This document shows positions 8,301 to 16,202 of a stretch of DNA of 64,000 nucleotides, piece after piece. Numbering within the stretch: position 1 is the first letter of the stretch; every line of letters begins with the position of its first letter. The stretch comes from Turneriella sp. (lineage in GTDB: Bacteria > Spirochaetota > Leptospiria > Turneriellales > Turneriellaceae): positions 186,001 through 250,000 of the forward strand of contig JABARV010000003.1 of NCBI GenBank assembly GCA_019186965.1, written 5' to 3'. Both the position numbers and the translations under genes were made by a program. The notes beneath the pieces are model-generated. The model was not told the DNA's origin, ran no database searches, and saw only the letters and a program-made list of their open reading frames with translations.

Positions 8301-8754
8301 TTATTTTTTAACAGAGCTTACAAACCTTGTCGAAGAAGCAATCCTTAAAGAATTCGACCGTATCTCGGAACGTGGAGGAGTTTTAGGCGCAATGGAAACG
8401 ATGTACCAGCGCCATAAAATCCAAGAAGAAAGCCTTTATTACGAAAGGCAAAAGATGTCGGGAGATTTACCCATTATAGGCGTCAACACTTACCTTAGCG
8501 ACGAAACCGAATACTACCACGGAGAACTAATGCGCTCAAGCGACGAAGAAAAAGAAAGGCAAATTGCCGCACTCAATACTTTCCATACATTCCATGCTGC
8601 TCAAAAAGACATGGCGATAGATAAACTCAAACGAGTTGCGCTTGCGTCTAAAAATGTTTTTGCAGAACTTTTAGAAACGGTAAAGGTGTGTTCTTTGGGA
8701 GAGATTACCTCTGCGCTGTATTTAGTCGGTGGAAGATACCGAAGAAATATGTAG
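5395..8754 (+). CDS. icmF: Fused isobutyryl-CoA mutase IcmF (B12-binding, G-protein chaperone and mutase domains)
   Basis: The 1119-residue protein has three parts. The N-terminal cobalamin-binding domain carries DGHDAS (His20, the lower cobalt ligand) and GGGGG near 94. The MeaI-type G-protein chaperone has Walker A GFTGTGGAGKSS at 176-187. The mutase TIM barrel runs from about 540 to the end, with FPFKREGEDPTRMFAGEG, SGYHIAEAGANP and QTSGRSLHAQE. IcmF interconverts isobutyryl-CoA and n-butyryl-CoA, and some members also act on isovaleryl-CoA. The F in VFPF, where methylmalonyl-CoA mutase has Y, favours ICM over MCM. There are only 7 bases after pgsA, so no B12 riboswitch fits directly upstream. 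Confidence 0.95.
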   Translation: MEEKPTPLRFISATSLFDGHDASINIIRRSLQRSGAEVIHLGHNRSVQEVVTAALQEDAAAIAVSSYQGGHNEYFKYMIDLLKENAAAHIRVFGGGGGVIIEEEIKSLMDYGVERIYSPDDGRTLGLDGMAEDMITRTRVAPEASNQYKQSLAYKISLLEMGNLATTPKRSTPVVGFTGTGGAGKSSLIDEFLRRFKIEYPELKIAFLAVDPTQRKSGGALLGDRLRLNSVNDGKIFMRSLATRTEHAALSPQIKNIVNFLRNEAFDLILIESAGIGQSDTSITDFCDFSAYVMTPEYGAATQLEKIAMLDYADMVIINKFERVRAEDALDQVRKQYRRNHSAARDTLNLPTPLKEEIYPIFPTIANRFGDKLVDKAFLGLISLLQKKGLLPKNLHEPRSLISVEHTDAFIPAKRARYLSAIAESVRAYHKESDNQATLAQEAQALYTSLNLLGYTETKLGETSNLKESEPLKSLTQKYNETVAKIYPLLLKELLRFEEIRSMYAKENFSYKVRDKEVTVSAATRSLSGTLTPKVVPAQTKDWGALTTFFREENIPGEFPFTSGVFPFKREGEDPTRMFAGEGSPERTNRRFHLIAGKDSAHSAARLSTAFDSITLYGENPDKRPDIFGKIGNAGVSIATLDGMKKLYSGFDLVNPSTSVSMTINGPSPTILAFFMNAAVDQQIEKYLAQEGKLREAEEKIRSLYAQKNLRAPEYAEGKSQTHNGLGLSLLGLTGDKFVSEEVYQNIRNETFSKVRGTVQADILKEDQAQNTCIFSTEFSLKVMGDIQEFFIDKDVINFYSVSVSGYHIAEAGANPITQVAFTLANGFTLVEYYLSRGMKIDDFARNFSFFFSNGMDVEYAVIGRVARRIWALAMRDIYKADIRSQKLKYHIQTSGRSLHAQEISFNDIRTTLQALYAIMDNCNSLHTNAYDEAVTTPTPESVRRAIAIQLIINRELGLTKNENPLQGSYFLTELTNLVEEAILKEFDRISERGGVLGAMETMYQRHKIQEESLYYERQKMSGDLPIIGVNTYLSDETEYYHGELMRSSDEEKERQIAALNTFHTFHAAQKDMAIDKLKRVALASKNVFAELLETVKVCSLGEITSALYLVGGRYRRNM

Positions 8755-8777
8755 CTACTAAGACCTTTTACAAAAAG

Positions 8778-9416
8778 CTATGCTAAAACTTTATAGAATT
8801 TATCCCTCACCGAGCGATAAATTAAATACTGCGCTAAATAGTAAGTAACCATAACCGAAATTTTAAAATGCCCTAAATCACTAATGAATTTTCCCCATGC
8901 AAGGAGTGAATCGGACAAAATAAAGACTGCAGCCGCCAAACATGCAGTTAGGCTGCCGGTGAGCGCAGCAGCGATACCCATGAGGGTAATTACGCTAATA
9001 TAAATAGCCACAGGAGTTGCCAAAGCACCTGCGGGTTCAATGAAAATAATAAAAGCAACAACGCCGTATACCGCGAAAAATAACGCACGCACGGCGTTTT
9101 TACGGTTGTAGTTTCGTAGTCGTAGAAAAAAGGCAGTGTAGCATAAATGTGCAGTCAGGAATGCTGCTAATCCAAATATGAATCCATTTTCTATCTCTAA
9201 TTCGAGTAAAACATCGCCCGTTGCTGAAAAAATGAACCCTGCCGTAATTAATAAACATTGTTTTTGCAAGTATAACAGAGACATGAGCGCGATGAAGACT
9301 ATAGGTAAAGCTTTCACAGCGGTTGCCATTGGGTATGGTTTAAAAGGGGTACCGAGGAGTGATCCTACGGCAAAAACAATAAAAATAATTTGCAAAATTT
9401 TATCGGTACGCACCAT
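8778..9416 (-). CDS. YhhN-family membrane protein (lysoplasmalogenase/TMEM86 family)
   Basis: The 212-residue protein has about eight hydrophobic helices. Family marks are KALPIVFIAL in helix 2 and the conserved GFIFSATGDVLLEL with the acidic D-x3-E in helix 4. Characterised members hydrolyse the vinyl-ether bond of lysoplasmalogen; bacterial members are less well known, so the substrate is uncertain. It converges on icmF with only 23 bases between. A perfect 7-bp palindrome lies 10 bases upstream of its start. Confidence 0.8.
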   Translation of the reverse strand: MVRTDKILQIIFIVFAVGSLLGTPFKPYPMATAVKALPIVFIALMSLLYLQKQCLLITAGFIFSATGDVLLELEIENGFIFGLAAFLTAHLCYTAFFLRLRNYNRKNAVRALFFAVYGVVAFIIFIEPAGALATPVAIYISVITLMGIAAALTGSLTACLAAAVFILSDSLLAWGKFISDLGHFKISVMVTYYLAQYLIYRSVRDKFYKVLA

Positions 9417-9426
9417 AGCCGGCAGA

Positions 9427-9445
9427 CTTTAACTACCCGTTAAAG
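9427..9445. promoter_or_regulatory. Palindrome upstream of the YhhN-family gene
   Basis: CTTTAAC (9427-9433), 5-base spacer, GTTAAAG (9439-9445). It lies just upstream of the start of the minus-strand YhhN gene and downstream of the GHKL ATPase gene. It could be an operator or a weak terminator of the latter; no U run follows it. Confidence 0.3.
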
Positions 9446-9472
9446 CATCAACTTAAAGTTAAGAATGCAATT

Positions 9473-10201
9473 CTATACGCTCAAAACGGATTCGGCAGAA
9501 GCCCCAACGATAAATTTTTCTCGCTGTGGCCTGTAGTCGGGAGAGATAGGGAATTCAACCCGCGCTAAGGTTTTTTCGCGGTAATCCGAACGGATTGTAA
9601 AAAGGTGCGGATCAATACCTTGCGCTTTAAGCATCATCGTTACAAGGACAATCCCCATTCCCGCGCCTTCGGAGGAATCGCCACCTTCCAGATAAAATTG
9701 CGCAATATCGTCGTACCGGCGTGCGGCCAAAAATTTTTCGCGAATACGTTTATCTTCTTTTTGCGAAATTGGGCGGTTATTAACCACTTCGACAAGAAGG
9801 CGATCGGTATCAAAATCGAAATAAATATCGACGTGCATTTTACGCTCACGCGCTTTTTTTCCGCTTTCTAAAACCCAACCTTCGTTAAGCCTTTCTTTAA
9901 AGAGCTTAACTCCGCGTTCGTACTCTATGTCGTCGTCACTTTGTATATTTTCGTCTTCAAAAAGAATACGCTTGAAATTAGCTTTTGCGCCATTTAAAGA
10001 CAATTCTTTAACCGAGGTGTAGACAGGAGCAAGCATGTCTTCACGGTTAAATTTTTTGAGTATCGATTCAACGATGTAGTTAAGCCCCGTTTCGGTTGCA
10101 GTAATAACAGCGTATGCCCGGATGCGTATAACGTGCCCACTTTGGATAGCTTTATCAACCGCAACCTTGAAACTTTCGCTCATCTGTAATGTTTCGCGCA
10201 T
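9473..10201 (-). CDS. GHKL-type ATPase domain protein (histidine-kinase-like, no kinase core)
   Basis: The 242-residue soluble protein carries a HATPase-like module: an N-box-like region around KELSLNGAKAN, a strand pair VDIYFDFDTDRLLVEVVNN, and a G-rich lid GGDSSEGAGMGIVLV. There is no dimerisation-histidine region, receiver or membrane helix, so it is closer to anti-sigma-type or stand-alone ATPases. It is presumably regulatory, partner unknown. The start is uncertain. ATG at 10201 is used here, but it overlaps a perfect TATAAT at 10200-10205; if that box is a -10, the real start is ATG at 10183 (MSESFK). No Shine-Dalgarno decides it. Confidence 0.65.
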   Translation of the reverse strand: MRETLQMSESFKVAVDKAIQSGHVIRIRAYAVITATETGLNYIVESILKKFNREDMLAPVYTSVKELSLNGAKANFKRILFEDENIQSDDDIEYERGVKLFKERLNEGWVLESGKKARERKMHVDIYFDFDTDRLLVEVVNNRPISQKEDKRIREKFLAARRYDDIAQFYLEGGDSSEGAGMGIVLVTMMLKAQGIDPHLFTIRSDYREKTLARVEFPISPDYRPQREKFIVGASAESVLSV

Positions 10202-10205
10202 TATA
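10200..10205 (-). promoter_or_regulatory. Candidate -10 box (TATAAT) at the GHKL ATPase start
   Basis: The minus strand reads TATAATG, a perfect -10 hexamer whose last bases form the first possible ATG. The -35 region is T-rich without a good hexamer. A second element, TTGACA at 10255-10260, is too far away (49 bases) to pair with it. The 77-base spacer between the two divergent genes is strongly AT-rich and must serve both. Confidence 0.35.
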
Positions 10206-10278
10206 TAAATCAGAAAAAAAATATTTACAGTATAAATTAAACTTTTTGACCCCTTGTCAATCCTTTGCGGACTAGCGC

Positions 10279-10761
10279 ATGGCCGATGCTAAAACACCGG
10301 ATAGTACAAACAAAGCTAAATACACCGAAAATGATATTTTAGCGCGTATCGAAAGCGTTTTACGTTTCACAAGCACAGAGCTTGCTAACAGCGAAACAGA
10401 AGCGCAGGCATTCGAGAGACTCGCCGAATTTGAAGCGCAGCTTCTCGAACAGCAACGCAGCGTAAGCAACGCACTCGAAAAGGTACAAAAATACCGCGAC
10501 GAAATAGAAAAAGACTGGAACAAAGAAAAAGCAATCCACGAAAGTGCGCTCGACCTTATGGCCAACCGCATGAAAGATCTCTACGAGACATTGCGCGCAC
10601 AAGAGCACCTACTCGAATACGCGGCAAGCGAACAAAAATTTTTACGGATGCTGCTTATCGAAATGCGGAAGAAAAAACGTTTAAACGAAACCGACATTGA
10701 ACGTATCTTCGCACGGCACGATGCACTTTTAAACGAGCATACGCAAAAAATAAAAAAATAA
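10279..10761 (+). CDS. Coiled-coil protein of unknown function
   Basis: The 160-residue, highly charged protein is almost entirely helical. A long heptad-rich coiled coil runs from about 20 to 110 (ETEAQAFERLAEFEAQLLEQ and onward), followed by a basic segment MRKKKRLN and a C-terminal helix. It has no membrane segment or signal peptide and I recognise no family. It is the first gene of a tight four-gene operon: 6 bases to the c-di-AMP phosphodiesterase gene, then the M50-like protein and EttA. This suggests a role tied to signalling or the envelope, but nothing more specific can be said. Confidence 0.7.
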   Translation: MADAKTPDSTNKAKYTENDILARIESVLRFTSTELANSETEAQAFERLAEFEAQLLEQQRSVSNALEKVQKYRDEIEKDWNKEKAIHESALDLMANRMKDLYETLRAQEHLLEYAASEQKFLRMLLIEMRKKKRLNETDIERIFARHDALLNEHTQKIKK

Positions 10762-10767
10762 ACATTA

Positions 10768-13155
10768 ATGCTTGGCCCCAATTTTAAGCTTAGGCTGCGG
10801 GCATCGTTCTTACGCCTTAACCTCTACCTTTCAAAATCACGCTCCCAAAAAGAAATTAAACGTATCGCTCTTTTTTCTTATGGCCTAACCTTAATCGTTA
10901 CAACAATTCTTTTAGCGATGCCCGTAATAAGAAAAATTCCACGTTTTTCTTTAGCGCAAGTCGCAGAAAAAGATTTAAAAGCTTCGATGGATCTAAAAAT
11001 CGTCGATACTGCGGAAACCGAGCGGCTTAAAAAAAATGCATACGAGAGGGAAAGGCCGGCTTTTGACCGCGACGCGCAAGTTCTCGACAATGTCCAAGAG
11101 CAACTCAAGTCTGAGTTCTCCCTTATCGCAAAAACAATCTCCGAAAGTAAAGATTTACCCACCGACGCACGCGTGAAGCTTTTAACCGAACGCTTCGCAT
11201 TTTTAAATACGCCGAGATACAACACCAAGGATATTCAAGCAATTCTGTTTGATAAAAAATTTTCTTTAGCAGTAGAAAAATCTCTCTATCTTGCAAAAAT
11301 TATCTTTAATAGCAAAGGCTACTTAAAAGAAAAAATCGATACACGTGTGCTTAATGAACTCCACGAGAAAGGCGCACAAATTCGCACAGTGGGTTCTACG
11401 CAAGAGGCGCCTGACGCTATTTGGAGCGAAGACCAAATTTTACACAAAAGTGGCGCTGATTTACGTAATGAAAAAAACCAAAAATTTACAGACCATAATT
11501 TAAAAAATGCAACGATGCATATTATTTTAACTCGCATCGATGAACTTTTTCGCGAAACACCGTACCTTGCATATAATCCACAATATACACAATTACGCAG
11601 AAGGCAAGCAGCGGATACAGTAACCCCTGTTGTGCAACACATAAAGTATGGAACGATTCTTTTACACGCCGGTGACACCATCGACGCAGAAAAACTCAAG
11701 TTTTTAGAACAAGTACGCGATAACCATAGGCGTTATAACGGAGCGCAAGTGCTTGGTGTTTTTCTTGTTATGAGCGTACTTGCAGTGTCCTTGTGTTATT
11801 TTACGTTTCGTTTTGCATACGAACAAGTCCGTAATTATGCCTCCCACGTAATTCTCCACGGGCTTTATTGGTGCATGTTTGTGGCAGCGCTTCTTATCAT
11901 GTACGCAAACCCACTTAAAGATTACGAAGTGCATTTTATCCTTTTCGTGCCTTTTGGTTTTTTTGGCATCCTCACAGGACAACTTTTTGGCGCACGTATC
12001 GCGCTTTCCTCTGGAGTTTACCTTGCGATTTTTGCATACATCCTTGCGGGGTTTGACAACCAAAGTTTACTTATTGCGCTTACTTCTGCCATTGCTGGGC
12101 TTTACGCATCGACACGTATGGAAACCCGATCACAACTTTTTAAAGGCGGACTTATAATTGCGTTTACTAACTTTTTGATTATTTCGGGATTTGAGTTGAT
12201 AAATTCTACTAACCGTAACTTTGACCTTAAAATTGCGGCAATTATTGCAAGTAGCGTTATAAGTATTTTACTTACCTTTGGCGCCCTACCCCTTCTTGAA
12301 TACTTATTCAATATGGCGACTTCCTTTCGCTTAAGGGAGCTAAATGATTTCAACCATCCTCTTCTAACGCGAATGGCGGCAATCGCGCCATCAACGCACT
12401 CGCATAGCGTCATGCTCGCAAACCTTTCCGAAGCTGCTGTACGTGCATTAGGCGGAGACACTCTTTTAACGCGGGTGGGATGCCTTTTCCACGACATTGG
12501 GAAAATGGTCCACCCCGACTTTTATGCAGAAAACAGGCACCTCTATCCTACCTCCGAAAGCTTTAAGAAACTGGGGCCACTTAAATCCGCACAAATGATA
12601 ATTAGCCATGTTACCGATGGAATCCAAATGGCTCGAGAAAATCGCCTACCTGAGAAAATCATCCAATTTATTCCAGAACACCACGGAACAACAACAATCC
12701 AATACTTTTACCACAAAGCGCTCGAAGAGGCAAAAGGAAAAATGCGCGAACAAATTTCGCGAAAACACTTCCAATACCCCGGGCCAAAACCCCAAAGCCG
12801 CGAAACAGCAGTCGTGATGATTGCCGACAGCGTCGAAGCAGCGTCTCGTACTGTACAAAATGCGACGCCAAAAGAATTTGAAGTAATTATCGACCGTATT
12901 ATAGAAAATAAAATTTCTGAAGAGCAGTTCCACGAATCCCCGCTTACATTAGGTGATTTGTCTCGGGCACGCAAAGCGTTCCTCGAAGTTTTGGTGAGTA
13001 CGTACCACGAAAGGCCAGAGTATCCTTCGATGCGGCAGACAAACGCATTAGAAGTTTCTGTACAGGCAGAGAAGAAAAAAAGGACAGGAAGGATGTCACA
13101 AAGACCCATGAAGAAAAAAACCACAAAACAAAAAACTCCCGAACTTATAAACTAG
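10768..13155 (+). CDS. pgpH: PgpH-type 7TM-HD phosphodiesterase (probable c-di-AMP hydrolase)
   Basis: The 795-residue protein has the PgpH layout. There is one N-terminal membrane helix (about 32-52), an extracytoplasmic 7TMR-HDED domain (about 60-320) and about seven membrane helices (325-515). A cytoplasmic HD domain follows, with HSHSVMLANLSE (His544/His546), the catalytic GCLFHDIGKM (HD at 575-576), IISHVTDG and IPEHHGTT. PgpH of Listeria cleaves c-di-AMP to pApA, so this enzyme probably sets c-di-AMP levels and thereby osmotic and potassium balance. The C-terminal 40 residues are very basic. It is the second gene of the operon and ends 1 base before the M50-like gene. Confidence 0.88.
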   Translation: MLGPNFKLRLRASFLRLNLYLSKSRSQKEIKRIALFSYGLTLIVTTILLAMPVIRKIPRFSLAQVAEKDLKASMDLKIVDTAETERLKKNAYERERPAFDRDAQVLDNVQEQLKSEFSLIAKTISESKDLPTDARVKLLTERFAFLNTPRYNTKDIQAILFDKKFSLAVEKSLYLAKIIFNSKGYLKEKIDTRVLNELHEKGAQIRTVGSTQEAPDAIWSEDQILHKSGADLRNEKNQKFTDHNLKNATMHIILTRIDELFRETPYLAYNPQYTQLRRRQAADTVTPVVQHIKYGTILLHAGDTIDAEKLKFLEQVRDNHRRYNGAQVLGVFLVMSVLAVSLCYFTFRFAYEQVRNYASHVILHGLYWCMFVAALLIMYANPLKDYEVHFILFVPFGFFGILTGQLFGARIALSSGVYLAIFAYILAGFDNQSLLIALTSAIAGLYASTRMETRSQLFKGGLIIAFTNFLIISGFELINSTNRNFDLKIAAIIASSVISILLTFGALPLLEYLFNMATSFRLRELNDFNHPLLTRMAAIAPSTHSHSVMLANLSEAAVRALGGDTLLTRVGCLFHDIGKMVHPDFYAENRHLYPTSESFKKLGPLKSAQMIISHVTDGIQMARENRLPEKIIQFIPEHHGTTTIQYFYHKALEEAKGKMREQISRKHFQYPGPKPQSRETAVVMIADSVEAASRTVQNATPKEFEVIIDRIIENKISEEQFHESPLTLGDLSRARKAFLEVLVSTYHERPEYPSMRQTNALEVSVQAEKKKRTGRMSQRPMKKKTTKQKTPELIN

Positions 13156-13156
13156 T

Positions 13157-14179
13157 ATGGTATCAATCCTTAAACGCAATTGGAAAATCCTCACCAGTGC
13201 ATTCCAGCACACAGATGCGCCAACGCGGCGCCGGTTTGTGGTTTTGTTTTTTTTAACAGCTTTTACCATGTTTTTGTCTGGTGCTACTTTTTCACGGCAA
13301 ATAACTTCCTCGGGACGTTACGCCGACGCAGGAGTTTTTACCCTTGCGCTCATGACCATCCTTTCGTCACATGCGTTCACGCGGTTTATCCAAGCACGCT
13401 CTTACGGAGTTTTTGCAGCACTTCCTTTTTTTATTCCCATGCCGCTATTTTCTCCTTTTGGAACGTTGGGTGTTGTCACCAAAACCGCAAATGTCGGCTT
13501 AAGCGTTAAAGCGCTTTTTGACATCGCATTTTGGGGGCCCGTAATGAGTTTTCTTTTATCGGTAACTTTTCTTTTTATTGGGGTTTGGGTAAGTGACGTT
13601 GCTCCTGGGCGTGGCGCATTTGATAACCCGCTTATACTTACAGGAATTATCCACCTACTTAAAGATATTCCTTCAGGGTACGATATAGCGATGCATCCTC
13701 TCATTGCCGCAGGTTGGGCTGGACTCCTTTTTACCGCTATAAATCTTTTTCCGTTGGGTTCTCTCTCTGGTGGACAAATTGCGTACGCCCTCTTTGGACC
13801 AAGGCAGCGCACTGTCGGTTATCTTTTTATGACCGCTCTTTTTGTAATGGCGCTTTACTATCCGCTTTGGTTCGCCTTCGTACTCATTTTTATTTATTTA
13901 GGCGTCGAGCATCCCAGCATACGCCAAAACCTAAACCCTCTTTTTGCAGACATCAATCCAAATTTTGGTATGGGAGCGCTTGACCGCCGTAGGCAATTAC
14001 TTTCGCTTGTAAGCGCAACAATTTTCGCGCTTTCTTTCACAGTAACGCCGTTTGCTCCAGAAATATTGGCCCCGGGACAAATCCCAACGCATCCGTATAA
14101 CTCTCCGCCCGATTTTGCGCCGTACCAAGCTCCACAAACTCCTGAACCTCCCCCTCCTATGGGCGAAAATTCAATTTAA
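13157..14179 (+). CDS. M50-family (site-2 protease) homologue with degenerate active site
   Basis: The 340-residue multi-pass protein aligns by eye with EGY/S2P-type M50 peptidases: ILSSHAFTRFIQARSYGVFAALPFFIP, then GTLG...KALFDIAFWGPVM, then AINLFPLGSLSGGQIAYALFG. The metal and catalytic residues are mostly lost. HExxH reads H72-A-x-x-R76, and the third-ligand motif LDGGH reads LSGGQ (Ser204, Gln207). It is therefore expected to be an inactive pseudoprotease, as known for plant EGY3 and rhomboid-like iRhoms. It has a Pro-rich C-terminal tail. It lies 1 base after pgpH and 25 before ettA, so it is co-transcribed with both. Confidence 0.8.
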   Translation: MVSILKRNWKILTSAFQHTDAPTRRRFVVLFFLTAFTMFLSGATFSRQITSSGRYADAGVFTLALMTILSSHAFTRFIQARSYGVFAALPFFIPMPLFSPFGTLGVVTKTANVGLSVKALFDIAFWGPVMSFLLSVTFLFIGVWVSDVAPGRGAFDNPLILTGIIHLLKDIPSGYDIAMHPLIAAGWAGLLFTAINLFPLGSLSGGQIAYALFGPRQRTVGYLFMTALFVMALYYPLWFAFVLIFIYLGVEHPSIRQNLNPLFADINPNFGMGALDRRRQLLSLVSATIFALSFTVTPFAPEILAPGQIPTHPYNSPPDFAPYQAPQTPEPPPPMGENSI

Positions 14180-14204
14180 TCTTTTAAAAAATAAAGAGGT
14201 AAGT

Positions 14205-15923
14205 ATGTCGGATGATAAAAAAATAATTTTTTCGATGGTAAACGTCAGTAAAGTCTATCCGCCGCATAAACAGGTTCTTAAAGATATCCATCTTTCTTTT
14301 TATTATGGCGCAAAAATTGGGATTATTGGTCTCAACGGTTCTGGAAAATCGTCGCTGTTAAAAATCATTGCAGGCGTTTTAAAACCCGACAAAGGCGAAG
14401 TTATTTTTTCTCCGGGGTATTCGGTTGGTTACTTGGAACAGGAACCACAGCTCGACGCCGAAAAAACTGTACGGCAAATTGTCGAAGAAGGCGCGGGAGA
14501 AATTGTAAAACTTCTGCGCGAATACGAGCAGGTAAGCGAATCTTTGGGAACTGATTTATCCGACGATGAAATGGAAAAAGCGATTGAACGCCAAGGAGAG
14601 TTGGGTGAGCTTATTGAAAAAGCAAATGGCTGGGAACTCGACTCTATATTAAGCCGTGCAATGGATGCGTTAAATTGCCCCGAAGAAACTGCGCTCATCA
14701 AAAATTTATCGGGAGGAGAAAAACGCCGTGTAGCGCTCTGTAGACTACTCCTCCAAAAACCTGACATTCTTCTTTTAGACGAACCCACGAACCACTTAGA
14801 CGCCGAGTCGGTTGAGTGGTTAGAGCACCACTTAAAAGAATACGAAGGTACGGTAATTGCCATTACGCACGACCGTTATTTTTTAGATAATATCGCGGGT
14901 TGGATTTTGGAACTCGACCGAGGCGAAGGAATTCCTTGGAAAGGCAACTATACATCGTGGTTGGAGCAAAAATCTAACCGCCTTGCAAATGAAGAGAAAG
15001 CAGAATCGAAGCGGCGCAAGACTTTGGAGCGCGAGCTCGAATGGGTACGCATGGGCGCAAAAGGACGGCAAGCAAAATCAAAAGCGCGTTTGGGCGCATA
15101 CGAAAAACTCTTGAACGAAGACGCTAAAGAAAAAGAAAGTCGTCTCGAAATTTATATTCCCGATGGCCCTCGTTTAGGGGACAAAGTAATTATCGCCGAA
15201 AACGTGAGCAAAAGTTATGGGGATAAACTTCTCTACGAAAACCTAAACTTTGAGCTTCCTCCCAACGGTATTGTTGGAATTATCGGACCCAATGGAGCGG
15301 GCAAAACAACGCTCTTCCGTATGATTATCGCCGCAGCGGCTAAAAACAATCCAAAAACAGCGCCACAACAAGCAGGAATGGAGATACCCGATAGTGGAAA
15401 ATTTAGTATTGGCGAAACAGTAAAAATTTCGTATGTTGACCAGCAGCATTCAGCAATCGATCCTAATAAATCTGTTTTCGACGTTATTTCGGGTGGCGCT
15501 CAAGAAGTAAAAGTAGGAAAACTTTCTGTAAATGCGCGTGCATACATGGCGCGTTTTAATTTTACAGGAGCCGACCAAGAAAAAAAATGCGGAGTGCTTT
15601 CTGGCGGTGAGCGCAACAGGCTCCACATGGCGCTTGCGCTCAAGGATGGCGGTAACGTACTTCTTCTCGACGAACCGACAAACGATATCGACGTAAACAC
15701 AGTACGAGCACTCGAAGAAGGTTTAGAAAATTTTGCGGGTTGTGCTGTGGTTATCTCACACGACCGTTGGTTTCTTGACCGTATAGCGACGCATATTTTA
15801 GCATTCGAGGGAGACGCCCAAGTAAAATTTTTTGCAGGTGGATTTTCCGAATACGAAGCGGATAGAAAAAAACGTATGGGCGACCAACCCAAGCGCTTCA
15901 AGTACAAAAAATTAACAAAGTAG
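14205..15923 (+). CDS. ettA: ABC-F protein EttA (energy-dependent translational throttle)
   Basis: The 572-residue soluble protein has two ATP-binding cassettes and no membrane domain. Cassette 1 has GLNGSGKSSLL, signature LSGGEKRRVAL and LLLDEPTNHLD; cassette 2 has GPNGAGKTTLF, LSGGERNRLHM and LLLDEPTNDID. The linker carries the EttA mark RKTLERELEWVRMG...KSKARL. EttA binds the ribosomal E site and gates the first elongation step according to energy state. The start is fixed by the Shine-Dalgarno AGAGGT six bases before ATG at 14205; a longer in-frame opening at 14052 lies inside the previous gene. Confidence 0.93.
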   Translation: MSDDKKIIFSMVNVSKVYPPHKQVLKDIHLSFYYGAKIGIIGLNGSGKSSLLKIIAGVLKPDKGEVIFSPGYSVGYLEQEPQLDAEKTVRQIVEEGAGEIVKLLREYEQVSESLGTDLSDDEMEKAIERQGELGELIEKANGWELDSILSRAMDALNCPEETALIKNLSGGEKRRVALCRLLLQKPDILLLDEPTNHLDAESVEWLEHHLKEYEGTVIAITHDRYFLDNIAGWILELDRGEGIPWKGNYTSWLEQKSNRLANEEKAESKRRKTLERELEWVRMGAKGRQAKSKARLGAYEKLLNEDAKEKESRLEIYIPDGPRLGDKVIIAENVSKSYGDKLLYENLNFELPPNGIVGIIGPNGAGKTTLFRMIIAAAAKNNPKTAPQQAGMEIPDSGKFSIGETVKISYVDQQHSAIDPNKSVFDVISGGAQEVKVGKLSVNARAYMARFNFTGADQEKKCGVLSGGERNRLHMALALKDGGNVLLLDEPTNDIDVNTVRALEEGLENFAGCAVVISHDRWFLDRIATHILAFEGDAQVKFFAGGFSEYEADRKKRMGDQPKRFKYKKLTK

Positions 15924-15977
15924 TGGTTACTACTTTAGTGGGTAGGCCGGAACTCACGCAGGCTCTTTAAACAATAG

Positions 15978-16178
15978 CTAACGTTTTTGTAAGAATTCAA
16001 ACGCGTCGTCTTCTGTAATAAAAAGGCGCTCTTCGTAATCGGAAAGCACAGTCAAAAGCGGCCCGTAACTACGCCCCCCTACAATAATTGGCAACTTGGG
16101 CTTAATTGCATTTGCGATAAGCTTATACATCCGCAGTTGTGGTTCACCCATATTGGGTATTGCCGCAAAATTGAGCAT
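15978..16178 (-). CDS. STAS-like C-terminal half domain, in frame with the upstream response regulator
   Basis: The 66-residue ORF reads like the second half of a STAS domain: a strand MLNFAAIPNM, a helix EPQLRMYKLIANAIK, a strand LPIIVGG, a helix SYGPLLTVLS, then LFITEDDAFEFL. The first half is absent. It is in the same frame as the response regulator gene; only the TAA at 16203-16205 and eight codons separate them, and those codons (ending KNDEI) look coding as well. It may be a split or decayed response-regulator/STAS fusion, a readthrough product or a small stand-alone protein. No clear ribosome-binding site precedes the ATG. Confidence 0.45.
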   Translation of the reverse strand: MLNFAAIPNMGEPQLRMYKLIANAIKPKLPIIVGGRSYGPLLTVLSDYEERLFITEDDAFEFLQKR

Positions 16179-16202
16179 AATTTCGTCGTTTTTGGTTTGG
16201 TT

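Noticed and set aside
14052-14204. Longer ettA start at 14052
   Set aside because: It lies inside the preceding gene, and a good ribosome-binding site precedes ATG 14205.
15919-15934. AGTAGT-GGTT-ACTACT hairpin at the ettA stop codon
   Set aside because: Weak six-pair AT-rich stem with almost no T run; probably chance.
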